A stretch of DNA of 64,000 nt from Prochilodus magdalenae (GCA_024036415.1 JAMWET010000159.1:167501-231500), one strand, 5' to 3'. Counted from the first letter of the stretch, positions 11,321 to 21,676 are shown. The notes: generated from the sequence alone by a model not told the origin. A program made the numbers and translations.

Positions 11321-11995
11321 GTCCGGTGATAGGATTGGGTAGTAGTGTCTCGATTCCTGAGCTGGGGTTTCCTTGGATTGGGCTAAAGTGTCACAATTCC
11401 TGGGCTATACGATTGGCTCCGTTCATAAACTGGGATTGGGTAATAATGTGCCAATTCCTGAGCTGGAATTGTGTATTACAGTGTCTAAATTCCTGAGCTG
11501 GGATTGAGTAAAAAAATAGAAATTCCTGCCTGAGCTTGGATTGGGTAATAGAATGTCTAAATTCCCAAAATGGGACTGGTTTATAGAATGTGTAAATTCA
11601 TAAACAGGGATTGGGTAACACAGTATCCAAATCCCTGAGCTATGATTGGGTAATAGAGAATCTAAATTCCTTAGCTGGTATAGATTAATAGAGTGTCCAA
11701 ATTACAGAATTGCCAAAGTTCCTAAATTGCCTAATTGGAATTGGGTAATACATCGTCTAGCTGCCTGAGCTGGGTTTGGGTAATACTGTGTCCAAATTCC
11801 TGAGCTATGGTTGGGTTTTAGAGAATCTTAATCCCTGATCTTAAATCTGGTAATCGAGTGTTTTCTAGGATTCTAGGGCTATATGATTTACCAACAGTGA
11901 TTCGGTTCCTGAACGTCCTCTGGGTAATAGTGTTAGTTCAGGGGCTGGGATTGGGGTGTAAATTTCCAAAGTGGGATTGGGTAATACAGTATTTT
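11321..11995 (+). repeat. Degenerate minisatellite, ~40-bp unit
   Basis: Roughly 15-17 diverged units of the type GGGATTGGGTAATAGAGTGT followed by CTAAATTCCTGAGCT. The units are strongly mutated, so the array is old. It directly abuts the CpG-rich block. Confidence 0.85.
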
Positions 11996-12002
11996 AAGAT
12001 GC

Positions 12003-12226
12003 ACTGTAAAAAAATTACTGTAAAATTTACAGTAAATTACTGAATATTTTACTGTAATTTTACAAAACATTAAATCCCAATGATAACTGTAAAATATACA
12101 GTATGACTGTATATATATATACAGCTAATTAAAAACATTTTTACTGTTAAATTACACCAAATTACAATTCATTAATTAATTCCAAACTAAAATTGTAGTA
12201 AATGTAGCCATTCTAGTAATAACTGT
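12003..12226. mobile_element. ACTGTAAA-type MITE debris
   Basis: Repeated ACTGTAAAATTTACAGTAA palindromic text, a common fish non-autonomous DNA-transposon signature. Exact ends are unclear. Confidence 0.55.
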
Positions 12227-12705
12227 AAAAAAAAAGCAGCAGGTTCTAGTATATTTACAATAAAATTAATATGTTTATAGCTAAAGAGCATGGGAAATGT
12301 ATACAGTAATACCAGAAATGATTTAATTTCATGTGAGGTATAAAATTAAATGAAGTATGAAACTTCAAACCCCTAACAAGATAATGACTCCTACTACACA
12401 AAGTTTTGATTTTGTTTAATTTACTGCAGAAGCACAACTTTACGAATACAAGCAAATTAAATCTGCATGCCAGAGATACCCACTGCAAAACACAAATATT
12501 CCGTTTTTACCATGTGTTTAAACTGCACTGTAAACCCAAATTTGATTTTAATAAATTGTTGGAGTAGTCATTAATTATTCTTTCATGTTTTGTAAAAAAA
12601 AAATTCTGTCATTACCAAATCAAACTAGTTGTTAGAAATATTGAGCTGAAGTATGCAATGTTATGATCATGTTAAACTAAAATAACATGACAAGTTTCTA
12701 AGAGT

Positions 12706-12735
12706 GAGGGGCGGGGCCTGTTTAAAACGGAGGCA
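12706..12735 (+). promoter_or_regulatory. GC box / TATA-like core promoter, unit 1
   Basis: GAGGGGCGGGGCC followed at once by TGTTTAAAACG, resembling an Sp1 site plus an AT-rich core element. It is preserved in unit 2 (15776-15800), directly before the shared first exon. Confidence 0.5.
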
Positions 12736-12805
12736 GAGGGCTGCAGGTCTGATTGTGCACGTTGTGTGAAGAGCCCCTTCTTGATGGCTGCTTCATCCCA
12801 AAGCC

Positions 12806-13126
12806 GTGGATTTTGAAATCAGTATTACTTCAAATGGTGATCAATATGTATATAGGATCTATATTTTTAATAAGAGAAAGAAACTTTTCACTGAGAGGAG
12901 GCCGACACAGCTCGGTACAACGTCGATGTCTCACAAGCAGCTCCCGTATGGGGTGATGCATGAGGAGAACTTGATCAACATGCCGAATTTATTCAATTAT
13001 AAAGAATCTAGTCTTCATGAAGTTTCTTCGCCTGGCCGTCTTGTAAACAAATCATCCGTCACAGAGGTCTCGCTTCAGCCGCAGTGCTGCGCTAGGGTCG
13101 TCGCGCGCCTCCATGTAGCTAGCTAG
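12806..13126 (+). pseudogene. First-exon open frame of duplicated locus, unit 1
   Basis: A 106-codon open frame without an ATG at its start (GTG GAT TTT GAA). It includes the peptide YRIYIFNKRKKLFTERRPTQ and, from an internal ATG, MSHKQLPYGVMHEENLINMP. The equivalent frame in unit 2 (15875-16189) keeps this part intact but diverges after the SSLHEV position through indels. No domain is recognised. It may be 5' UTR and first coding exon of the SAMD3-like locus, or may be non-coding. Confidence 0.3.
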
Positions 13127-13314
13127 CTAGCGTAGCCAACTATTTTATTTATTTATTTTACAGTTTCAGTTTATAGTGTTAGCATGTTTGTTTGTGTCAG
13201 GGCGCACTTTAGCTATAACGTTATCGTTCAGACAGGTGTTTCTGTCCGTTCTGCCGAGTTAAAAGTCCATAACGTTAGCTAGCGTGTGTGTTTGCTTATG
13301 CTTGCTATCGCTAG

Positions 13315-13375
13315 CTTGTGTGGTAGATGTTGTTGATGCTAGTTAGCTAGCTAGCTAGCTAGTTAACTAACGTAC
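13315..13375 (+). repeat. (TAGC)n-rich tract
   Basis: GCTAGTTAGCTAGCTAGCTA-type repeats; a shorter version is at 13110-13135 and in unit 2 near 16185 and 16405. Confidence 0.85.
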
Positions 13376-13700
13376 CGATTCAAGTGGCGATTTGTGAGTG
13401 AGGTAGGTTGCATGTATAATGTGTAGCATATCTAAAAATATGCAGATATGTAGTCATTAGTCACGGCATTTGGGTGGGTTCTAGGAAAAAAGTTAATAGC
13501 AACACTTCTTCCAGTCTCTTAAATTTGTTTTGGTTGATCTACCCGTTTATTCTACTCCAGCAGTCATAACCATTTCACACATTCCCGTGTGACTCCCCTG
13601 TGTTTAGACTGTATTGCTTTACATTATGGGTGGTTAGTTAATGAAAAATGTGGTGATTGTGGTGATGTTGGGACTCTGATGAAGTCCTAACATCACCTAA

Positions 13701-14112
13701 CAGCTAAAGAGCACAGGAAATGTATACAGTAATACCAGAAATTATTTAATTTCATGTGAAGTATTAAATTAAATGAAGTATGAAACTTCAAACCCCCAAC
13801 AAGAAGATAATGACTCCTACTACACAAAGTTTTGATTTTGTTTAATTTACTGCAGAAGCACAACTTTACAAATACAAGCAAATTAAATTTGCATGCCACA
13901 GATACCCACTGCAGAACACAAATATTCAGTTTTTACCATGTGTTTAAACTGCACTGTAAACCCAAATTTGATTTTAATAAATTTTTTTGAGTGGTCATTA
14001 ATTATTCTTTTATGTTTTGTAAAAAAAATATTGTCATTACCAAATCAAACTAGTTGTTAGAAATATTGAGCTGAAGTATGCAATGTTATGATCATGTTAA
14101 ACTAAAATAACT
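13701..14112 (+). repeat. Third copy of the promoter-upstream segment inside the unit-1 intron
   Basis: Matches 12278-12686 (upstream of the unit 1 promoter) and about 15356-15752, from AGCTAAAGAGCA to AACTAAAATAAC, in direct orientation. Unit 2 lacks it at the corresponding place (about 16715), so it was inserted or converted after, or independently of, the tandem duplication. Confidence 0.85.
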
Positions 14113-14158
14113 TAAAAGAACTTAACGTTGCTTTGCTCTCCCCAACCCCCCACCTCAG

Positions 14159-14336
14159 TCCAGTCTCTCTGAAGATCATTGAGGGAGAAGTGATCAACAT
14201 TCAAGACCTACCAAAAGTTATGTGTCTTCTGTTTGGACTTACTTATGCGCTGAATCTTAACTCATCTGTAACACAAATCGATGAGGACCACATTCCAGTT
14301 AATCCAACAGGTACTTCTCTCACTGGGCCACAATGA
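14159..14336 (+). pseudogene. Terminal exon resembling SAMD3-like C-terminus, unit 1
   Basis: A strong acceptor (pyrimidine-rich, CCCCCCACCTCAG) precedes an open frame read in phase 1: PVSLKIIEGEVINIQDLPK, then VMCLLFGLTYALNLN, and a stop at 14334-14336. The EG-x-V-x(5)-LP-x(4)-LLFGLTYALNLN pattern matches the C-terminal part of a multicopy fish family annotated as sterile-alpha-motif-domain-containing-3-like (IEGVEVL..LG....A..LL.GL.YALNL.YPKEL). Here the usual YPKELRYTFE continuation is replaced by an unrelated tail ending TSLTGPQ. The central body of the protein is not present, so the locus is truncated or chimeric. A poly(A) signal AATAAA is near 14943. The family name is from memory and moderately sure. 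Confidence 0.5.
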
Positions 14337-15775
14337 TCCAAAACCCAAATTAGAAAGTCTGAAAACCAATCTTACACTGTAAGGAATTGCTGTGGCATGT
14401 CTAATGTGGGAAGGTATGGCAACCATTGCCTTTTTCCCCACTAGTCTTGTGTCTCTGTATTTATTGTATTGGCATCGTCCATTCTTTGACCCCAGTATAG
14501 CACCACCAAACCTTAAAGGTTTGCTTAAAATACAATCCAACTGTCTCACAATGTCCCTTTTGTCATCTGTAAAAGAATGTTGTACTGGTATGTTTTATGT
14601 TGTATTATGTAGCTACTGAATTAAGTTTATTGTGGGATGGGAATGTCCAGCCTCTTGTATTCTACTGTTCAGGGTGGAAAAGTATTTTCATAGGTCTGCA
14701 TTTGTGCTGAATTTACAAGATGCACTTAAAACCATAACTTGACTAATGAACTGGTATCAGCTCTTGTGCTCACAAGGACATGGCAGATATTGTTGAATGC
14801 TGTGCATACGTGTTCTCCAAACAAACAAAACAAATTGGAATAATTACCAAGCAGTTTTCATGCTTGTTTTACGTGTTACTTGGCTGACCAATTTGTTATT
14901 GGTTGAGCAACACTTGGAACTATTACCTTGCAACGTTTTGTCAATAAAAGACATTGGAAATTTGAACGGTATTGTTTGTTTTCTTTAAAGCCTTGTTGTA
15001 ACAAAGTCATTTAAAAATATAAATACATTTTTCATATTCATATTAAATCATATTAATTTTCTACAATTTAATTTTTCAGAAAAGAGCTAATTTATGTGAA
15101 CTAATGATTTTGAGTAAATACTACTAAAGTAAACTTATTTTGTCTACTGGATACACTTAAGAGTCTATGTTAATACAACTTGACTTCTTTAGTTTCTCCT
15201 TGTTTATAAATTTAAGGCAACTGGCTTCCATGCCATTTTCTAGTAAAAAAGTTTTATTCTCCTGAAAAACTGAACATTTTCTGATTTAGGCAGGTTAGAT
15301 AACTGTAAAAATAGCAGCAGGTTCTAGTATATTTACAATAAAATTAATATGTTTATAGCTAAAGAGCATGGGAAATGTATACAGTAATACCAGAAATGAT
15401 TTAATTTCATGTGAGGTATAAAATTAAATGAAGTATGAAACTTCAAACCCCTAACAAGATAATGACTCCTACTACACAAAGTTTTGATTTTGTTTAATTT
15501 ACTGCAGAAGCACAACTTTACAAATACAAGCAAATTAAATTTGCATGCCAGAGATACCCACTGCAAAACACAAATACCATGTGTTTAAACTGCACTGTAA
15601 ACCCAAATTTGATTTTAATAAATTGTTGGAGTAGTCATTAATTATTCTTTCATGTTTTGTAAAAAAAAAAAAAAAAGTCATTACCAAATCAAACTAGCTG
15701 TTAGAAATATTGAGCTGAAGTATGCAATGTTATGATCACGTTAAACTAAAATAACATGACAAGTTTCTGAGAAGG

Positions 15776-15800
15776 AGGGGCGGGGCCTGTTTAAAACAGT
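15776..15800 (+). promoter_or_regulatory. GC box / core promoter, unit 2
   Basis: AGGGGCGGGGCCTGTTTAAA, equivalent to 12706-12735. Confidence 0.5.
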
Positions 15801-15874
15801 GGCAGAGGGCTGCAGGTCTGATTGTGCACGTTGTGTGAAGAGCCCCTTCTTGATGGCTGCTGCATCCCAAATCT

Positions 15875-16189
15875 GTGGATTTTGAAATCAGTGTTACTTC
15901 AAATGGTGATCAATATGTATATAGGATCTATATTTTTAATAAGAGAAAGAAACTTTTCACTGAGAGGAGGCCGACACAGCTCGGTACAACGTCGATGTCT
16001 CACAAGCAGCTCCCGTATGGGGTGATGCATGAGGAGAACTTGATCAACATGCCGAATTTATTCAATTATAAAGAATCTAGTCTTCATGAAGTTTTTTCGC
16101 CTTGCCGTCTTGTAAACAAATCAACCGCCACAGAGGTCTTTTTCCTCGCGGTGCTGCGCTCGGGTCGACGTGCGCCTCCATGTAGCTAG
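15875..16189 (+). pseudogene. First-exon open frame, unit 2
   Basis: Matches the unit 1 frame up to the SSLHEV position, then differs (FSPCRLVNKSTATEV...), ending in a different 3' frame. No domain is recognised. Confidence 0.3.
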
Positions 16190-16774
16190 CTAGCTAGCAT
16201 AGCCAACTATTTTATTTATTTATTTTACAGTTTAGTTTATAGCGTTAGCATGTTTGTTTGTGTCAGGGCGCACTTTAACTATAACGTTATCGTTCAGACA
16301 GGTGTTTCTGTCCGTTCTACCGAGTTAAAAGTCCATAACGTTAGCTAGCGTGTGTGTTTGCATATGCTTGCTATCGCTAGCTTGTATGGTAGATGTTGTA
16401 GATGCTAGTTAGCTAGTTAACTAACGTACCGATTCAAGTGCCGACTTGTGAGGTAGGTTGCATGTATAATGTGTAGCATATCTAAAAAACTATGCAAATA
16501 TGTAGTCATTAGTCACAGCATTATGGTGGGTTCCAGAAAAAAAGTTAATAGCAACACTTCTTCCAGTCTCTTAAATTTGTTCTGGTTGATCTATCCGTTT
16601 ATTCTACTCCAGCAGTCATAACCATTTCACATTCCCGTGTGACTCCACTTTGTTTAGACTGTATTGCTTTACATTATGGGTGGTTAGTTAATGAAAATTG
16701 TGGTGATGTTAGAACTCTGATGACTCATTCTGCCACCTTGACATTGCTTTGCTCTCCCCAACCCCCCACCTCAG

Positions 16775-16955
16775 TCCAGTCTCTCTGAAGATCATTGAGG
16801 GAGAAGTGATGATCAACATTCAAGACCTACCAAAAGCTATGTGCCTTTTGTTTGGACTTACTTATGCGCTGAATCTTAACTCATCTGTAACACAAATCGA
16901 TGAGGACAACATTCCAGTTAATCCAACAGGTACTTCTCTCACTGGGCCACAATGA
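16775..16955 (+). pseudogene. Terminal exon resembling SAMD3-like C-terminus, unit 2
   Basis: Same acceptor and frame as unit 1 with one extra codon (an additional ATG after GEV) and K-V to K-A change before MCLLFGLTYALNLN. It stops at the same place. The frame survives in both units, but the poly(A) AATAAA of unit 1 reads AGTAAA here. Confidence 0.5.
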
Positions 16956-17934
16956 TCCAAAACCCAGATTAGAAAGTCTGAAAACCAGTCTTACACTGTA
17001 AGGAATTGCTGTGGCAAGTCTAATGTGGGAAGGTATGGCAACCATTGCCTTTTTCCCCACTACCGTCTTGTGTCTCTGTATTTATTGTATTGGCATCGTC
17101 CATTCTTTGACCCCAGTATAGCACCACCAAACCTTAAAGGTTTGCTTAAAATACAATCCAACTGTCTCACAATGTCCCTTTTGTCATCTGTAAAATAATG
17201 TTGTACTGGTATGTTTCATGTTGTGTTATGTAGCTACTGAATTAAGTTTATTGTGGGATGGGACTGTCCAGCCTCTTGTATTCTATTGTTCAGGATGGAA
17301 AAGTATTTTCATAGGTCTGCATTGGTGCTGAGTTTACAAGATGCACTTAAAACCAAAACTTGACTAATGGTATCGGCTCTTTTGTTCACAAGGACATAGC
17401 AGATGTTCTCCAAACAAACAAAACAAATTGGAATAGTTACCAAGCAGTTTTCATGCTTGTTTTTACATGTTACTTGGCTGACCAATTTGTTATTGGTGGA
17501 GCAACCCTTGAACTATTACCTTGCAACATTTTGTCAGTAAAATGCATTGGAAATTTTAACTGTATTGTTTGTTTTCTTTAAAGCCTTGTTTTAACAAAGT
17601 CGTTTAAAAATATAACTTAAATTTAAGTAGAAATGAATAATGATTTTTGAACTAATGATTTTGAGTAAATACTACTAATGGAAACTTGTTTTGTCTACTG
17701 GATCCACTTAATAGTCTATGTTAATACAACTTGACTTCTTTAGTTTCTCCTTGTGTAAAAACTTAAGGCAACGGGCTTCCACGCAATTTCTAGTAAAATC
17801 CTTCAAGAAAAGTTTTATTTTTGTGAAAAACTGAAAAACATTTCTGATTATCAGGTTAGATGATAAAGTACATTGTTCATTCAAGAGCTGGTAAAGATTG
17901 CATAGCCAAGCTAGATTTTAAATCTGTGAGGAAA

Positions 17935-18310
17935 AAGTTCACCATCTCCATGTCTTTTTGTGTGTTGAGCAGCAGGTGACCAGCGGCTCCACTTCCGTTC
18001 TGTAGGTAGACTCATCACTGTGGGCTATAAGGACCAGCATGGTGGCCTTATCTGCACACTTCAGGATCTTTACAACTGATGCTATGGAGACAGTCATTTG
18101 TGTAGAGACTGAAGAGGAGGGTAGAAGCACACAGCCTTGTGGTACTCCAGTACTGAGGGTCTGGAGGCCGGATGTGGGTTGCCCTAGCCACACTGGCTCC
18201 TGTTATGTCAGGAAATCCGCAATCAACCCACACGTAATCTGGCATCGACAGTTTAACCTGCAGAGGCGGCACCACTATGGTGGGAATCAGAACTTAATCT
18301 AGAACAGGTT
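17935..18310 (-). pseudogene. Non-LTR retrotransposon (LINE) reverse transcriptase fragment
   Basis: Minus-strand translation gives TGVPQGCVLLPSS, then VKILKCADKATMLVLIAHSD and ESTYRTEVEPL. These correspond to the TGVPQGCVLSPLLF...LYTNDC, LLKFADDTTVIGLI and E..YR.EV..L blocks of fish L2/CR1-type reverse transcriptases. The catalytic FADD is degraded to CADK, so it is inactive. The 3' side is cut off at the outer edge of the duplication; the right-arm copy continues further (to about 60360). Confidence 0.8.
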
Positions 18311-18380
18311 CCAGCACTGTACAGATTTACATCACATGATACACAGAGAGGCTCGGGTTCTCTCCATCTTTTGGGATCTA

Positions 18381-18566
18381 CTAGCGACTGTCATGCTGCC
18401 ACCATTTGGTTCTCTTAACTCTTGGCTTCTCCCTCTTCCTCTCCTCACCATGATCTTTTGTCCTTCTCTCTTTCTGTCCACTCCTCCATTCCGAGATCTG
18501 TTCTTGCTCTTGGCGGGGTTTGATCACCTGCCAGCGTTCATCACCCCAGTCCTTTCTATTGTATTT
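18381..18566 (-). CDS. Candidate 3' exon of exon-array locus (left arm)
   Basis: Minus-strand open frame of 61 codons plus TAG, beginning directly after a good acceptor (CTTTGCTCCACAG). It reads [18 protein letters not shown], a charged middle, then KRTKWWQHDSR and stop. The right-arm counterpart (58927-59163) has the same start peptide and the same WWQHDS stop but is 17 codons longer through two in-frame indels (9 and 8 codons), which argues for coding. Phase does not join simply to the exon ending at 19050, so the link to the array upstream is positional only. The antisense strand is also open (105 codons from 18336 to 18653), so the coding strand is not certain. No domain is recognised. 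Confidence 0.4.
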   Translation of the reverse strand, partial: KYNRKDWGDERWQVIKPRQEQEQISEWRSGQKERRTKDHGEERKREKPRVKRTKWWQHDSR

Positions 18567-18599
18567 CTGTGGAGCAAAGAGTTCATTAGCCTAACAGTT

Positions 18600-18890
18600 A
18601 ATCATGTACGGTCCAGAACTAGGACTAAATGGTCAAAAGTTTTGGGATTTTGACAAGGACTACAAGATCATGACTAGGACTAAAAGATGATCAGTTTAAA
18701 GACCTTGACTGGAACTGGGTCTTTGGGGATCTTGACAGGGACTAAATGATCCATAGTATAAGTTTTACAATTAGGAGTAAAACCCCCATAATTTAGGGAC
18801 CTTGAACAGAACTACAAGATCCATAGTTTAGAGATTAGGACCAAGACTAAACATGTATCCCATACCGTTTCCCTTTTACAGTAGGGCATT
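18600..18890. repeat. Degenerate minisatellite, ~55-60-bp period, left arm
   Basis: Repeats of the type GGGACCTTGACAGGGACTAA-ATGATC, four to five diverged units. It is present in the same position in the right arm (58640-58900), so it predates the duplication. Confidence 0.7.
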
Positions 18891-19049
18891 TCTCTTCCCT
18901 CCTCATTTATCTCCATAGCCTTCTGCTGCTGAGAGTGGGCTTTGGCTGTAGGGGTCATTCTAGGGAGTTCTTGATTTCCCATTTTACTCTTGGGGCCCCT
19001 CTGCTCCTCCTCTGTTTGCAGAACCTTGGTTGTTCTGATGGTCCTTATC

Positions 19050-19174
19050 CTAAACGTCCTTAGGTGAAATCTTCTCTTTGTTGTAGAAGATTTTCCGCCC
19101 TTTGCCCCTTGTTCCTCTTCTGGTTTTACGTTTTTCCTTAGGAGGTTCTACCATCGACTGATCAATCAATTCAT
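19050..19174 (-). CDS. Array terminal exon (exon 12), left arm
   Basis: Acceptor ATGTCTTCCAG. In phase 1 it reads ELIDQSMVEPPKEKRKTRRG, then TRGKGRKIFYNKEKISPKDV and TAG: a lysine/arginine-rich tail resembling a nuclear-localisation-type basic stretch. The right arm has the same exon (58437-58609) with a 7-bp deletion after ACAAGGGGC that switches it to a longer frame. A second frame in the left copy runs on openly past this stop, so which tail is ancestral is unclear. Confidence 0.5.
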
Positions 19175-19315
19175 CTGGAAGACATGATTTAAAAAATCAG
19201 CATCCAAACTCTTCGAACAATTGTCACGCTGCGTGTTTAAGATCAGTAGTAAATTAAGTCTCCAGCAGATGGCGCTGCATGAGGATGATGGGTCTATAAA
19301 TACCCGCAAGGTGTG

Positions 19316-19690
19316 AGTGAAGGGATCCATAGATTGAGAAGAGGTGCTACAGTGCAGTGGGTGTATCGTTCCATGTGTGGAAAATGTCTCCAAAGAAGAT
19401 GTTAATGATTAGCTAAAAGGAGTGACTGAGCATTTGGGCGTGGCTAAAGACCATAGTGTGAAGGAAGTAGCTGAATTTGCTGGTGTATGAAAGCGTACAG
19501 TCATACGGCTCTACCAGCAGTGGCTAAAATCCCAGTCTACAGGGAATTCTTTTCAGAATGGTACCAGGGAAGGCATCCACCAAATCTGGCCCAGCTCTAC
19601 ATTGCTTTGATGTAAGAGTGTCTGAACATTGATGTGATCTACATCCAGAAACTTGTCCCTGCCAAATCCAGTCACAGCTGTTATTGCTGA
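19316..19690 (+). mobile_element. HTH-peptide repeat (copy C)
   Basis: The longest copy of the family at 4270 and 9160. It lies between exon 12 and exon 11 of the array on the opposite strand, so it is an intronic insertion. It contains the HTH-like KDHSVKEVAEFAGV peptide with a stop shortly after. Confidence 0.55.
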
Positions 19691-20047
19691 TCATAGAGGT
19701 ATTACATGCTGCTGGGTATTTTTTACTCACAGGGAACTCATTTTTTTGTTTGGTGAGCCTATTAACATTTGTAACTCATCAGGCAGTTTTCCTTCTAGAG
19801 CACTTCCAAAGAACAAATTATGGTTCCCTAAACAGCCTGTTTAAATAAAAGGTTCTTTAAAGAACCACATGCAATTATGAAGAACCTTTGAAATATTAAA
19901 AAAATCTCCATATAAAAACTGTTCTAACACTAAAAACCTTACATTCAAACCAAAGGTGTGAACCTTTCTATGTAATGTGTTACATGCTGTAATAGATGTT
20001 CAGTTGTGGTTTGACTACAGAATCTGGGATTCGTTTCCTTTACTCAC

Positions 20048-20110
20048 CCACAGGTTGATCATTAACTGGTGAAACCTCATTCAGAAGATGATGTTCTTCA
20101 GAGGTTTCAG
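20048..20110 (-). CDS. Array exon 11, about 63 nt
   Basis: Donor GTGAGT after GATCAACCTGTGG. With an acceptor at GAGCTGCAG, the frame is phase 1 and encodes ETSEEHHLLNEVSPVNDQPV(G). An alternative upstream acceptor (to 20129) would not keep phase 1. Confidence 0.45.
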
Positions 20111-20277
20111 CTGCAGCTCCAGAGTCAAACTAAGGCACCTTCAGTTTTTCCACCTTGTATTAGAACAGTAACAGGATATATGGCAGCTTTTTAGTAATTT
20201 AACTCATGATGAGGATAAAATGACCAGCGGCTGTTTCATGGTTATTAATATATCTAGTAATAATTTCCATTTCATAC

Positions 20278-20376
20278 CCAGAGGATGGATGATGGTCAGA
20301 TCCAGCTTTTTTAGGGCATGGTGCATTGGGCTACCAGTGTCTTCAGCATCGGTCAGATTCGTCAGATGGTTTGCTG
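20278..20376 (-). CDS. Array exon 10, 99 nt
   Basis: Donor GTATGA (weaker), acceptor ATTGAAG. In frame. Encodes ANHLTNLTDAEDTGSPMHHA and ends LTIIHPL(G). Diverged from types A and B but keeps the phase and the PLG end. Confidence 0.5.
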
Positions 20377-20505
20377 CTTCAATCGTACATGAAGCAAAAT
20401 TTTAGTAAATTAAGGAAGATATAATAATATTATATTGATAATAGATATTGAGCCATATTGGTGTCCTCATGATGTGTTTTCTATTCTTTCTAGTCTTTTA
20501 CTTAC

Positions 20506-20599
20506 CCAGAGGTTTCTCCAGAGGGTTGAAAGTGATGAACTCACAAATGGCTTCCACCTCAGCTTCAGCTGCCACTTCCAGCCATTGTCTCGTTTTCTG
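20506..20599 (-). pseudogene. Array exon 9 (type B), 94 nt, frameshifted
   Basis: Donor GTAAGT. The 3' part reads VAAEAEVEAICEFITFNPLE-KPL(G), homologous to exon 5, but one extra base after the ATGGCT puts the 5' part out of frame and creates a stop. Confidence 0.55.
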
Positions 20600-20670
20600 C
20601 TTTCATACGTATGAAGGCAGTTTTCCAGCTCTTTCATTTCTATTTTCATTCTTTTATTTTCTTCTCTCAC

Positions 20671-20760
20671 CCAGAGGCTGGACGCTCTCTGAGGCATTTT
20701 CCTTTGTCAGGACTTCTAGGTGCTCTTGGATGACTTTGGGCTTGTTATCAGTGTAGCTCA
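20671..20760 (-). CDS. Array exon 8 (type A), 90 nt
   Basis: Acceptor GATCTAG, donor GTGAGA. In frame. Encodes SYTDNKPKVIQEHLEVLTKE and ends SESVQPL(G). Confidence 0.6.
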
Positions 20761-20875
20761 CTAGATCATGCAGAAGACAAAGACAGATTAGAGTTCATTT
20801 TAATCTGAAGTTCTGCTCTTACATAAAGGAAATGTGTTTTGATGATAATGCTATCTGTTCATCCACATTACTTAC

Positions 20876-20980
20876 CACACTTAGGGTCCTTCAGGGGTCC
20901 CTCCTCAGTAACATGTGGGTTAGTATTCACCAGGGCATTGATGAGTTCAGCCACCACCCATGTGAATTTCTCGTTTTCAT
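20876..20980 (-). CDS. Array exon 7 (type B), 105 nt
   Basis: Acceptor ATTAAAG, donor GTAAGT. In frame. Encodes ENEKFTWVVAELINALVNTN and ends PLKDPKC. Confidence 0.6.
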
Positions 20981-21073
20981 CTTTAATAACAATAAACACT
21001 CAGTTTTAAAATAATCAGTTTTACACCCTTTTTGATTCTGATTCTCCAGTTGTGTTTTATTTCCTTTACTCAC

Positions 21074-21160
21074 CCAGAGGCTGGACACTCTGTGAAACAA
21101 TGTCCTCCATCAGGAGCTCCAGGAGCATCTCACTGATTATGTCTTTATTAGAGGTACTCA
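21074..21160 (-). CDS. Array exon 6 (type A), 87 nt
   Basis: Acceptor CATCTAG, donor GTGAGT. In frame. Encodes STSNKDIISEMLLELLMEDI and ends VSQSVQPL(G). The clearest amphipathic helix of the series. Confidence 0.65.
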
Positions 21161-21283
21161 CTAGATGAACTAGGCAGAAATAGGACAGAGTAGAGTTTAT
21201 ATTAAGATGAATAAATCATTTTATACTAATTACATGTGTTATTATCATCATCATCATGGTATGTGAACATCCACTTTACTTAC

Positions 21284-21391
21284 CCTGTGGCTTCTCCAGA
21301 GTGTTCTCCAGAAATGTGGTCTGGAGTTTTTGGCTGGCTTCAGCCTCGGCTTCCTCGGCCATCACCACCATCATCTTCATTTGGTTCTCTC
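21284..21391 (-). CDS. Array exon 5 (type B), 108 nt
   Basis: Acceptor TTAAAG, donor GTAAGT. In frame. Encodes ENQMKMMVVMAEEAEAEASQ, then KLQTTFLENTLEKPQ(G): acidic, helix-prone. Confidence 0.65.
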
Positions 21392-21467
21392 CTTTAATAT
21401 AAATAGTAACTGTCATTTTTCCAGCTCTTTCATTCTTATTGTGGTATTTTTTATTTTTGAAACTTAC

Positions 21468-21557
21468 CCAAAGGCGGGACACTCATAGAGACAGCATTCT
21501 CCACCACTGTCGCCAGAAGCTCACCGATCATACTTGCTTTGTAATCCCGGGATTTTA
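21468..21557 (-). CDS. Array exon 4 (type A), 90 nt
   Basis: Acceptor GATCCAG, donor GTAAGT. In frame. Encodes YKASMIGELLATVVENAVSM and ends SVPPL(G). Sister of exon 2. Confidence 0.65.
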
Positions 21558-21676
21558 CTGGATCATCTAAAAAGGTAGTAAAACATATTAGAGCTCATCT
21601 CGAAGCTAAATTCCAAATTTAGTTTGTATTTAATCTGATTTTATCATCATGCTATCTCTTCCTTAACTTTACTTAC

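Larger units (their letters stand above)
12227..15300 (+). repeat. Tandem duplication unit 1 (~3.07 kb)
   Basis: Starts TAACTGTAAAAA...GCAGCAGGTTCTAG and is matched base-for-base over most of its length by 15301-17868. Both units contain, in order, an upstream segment, GC box, first exon, TAGC-rich intron, terminal exon and 3' UTR-like tail. Unit 1 is longer mainly because of an extra ~410-bp copy of its own upstream segment in the intron (13701-14112). Confidence 0.92.
15301..17868 (+). repeat. Tandem duplication unit 2 (~2.57 kb)
   Basis: Direct-orientation copy of unit 1. The junction between units is recognisable: unit 1 ends TTTAGGCAGGTTAGAT and unit 2 begins AACTGTAAAAATAGCAGCAG, while the end of unit 2 reads TATCAGGTTAGAT before unrelated sequence. 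Confidence 0.92.

Noticed and set aside
18336..18653. A 105-codon hydrophobic plus-strand frame (also open in the right arm)
   Set aside because: Antisense of the candidate 3' exon; it lacks its own start or splice context, though it is kept as an alternative in the exon entry.
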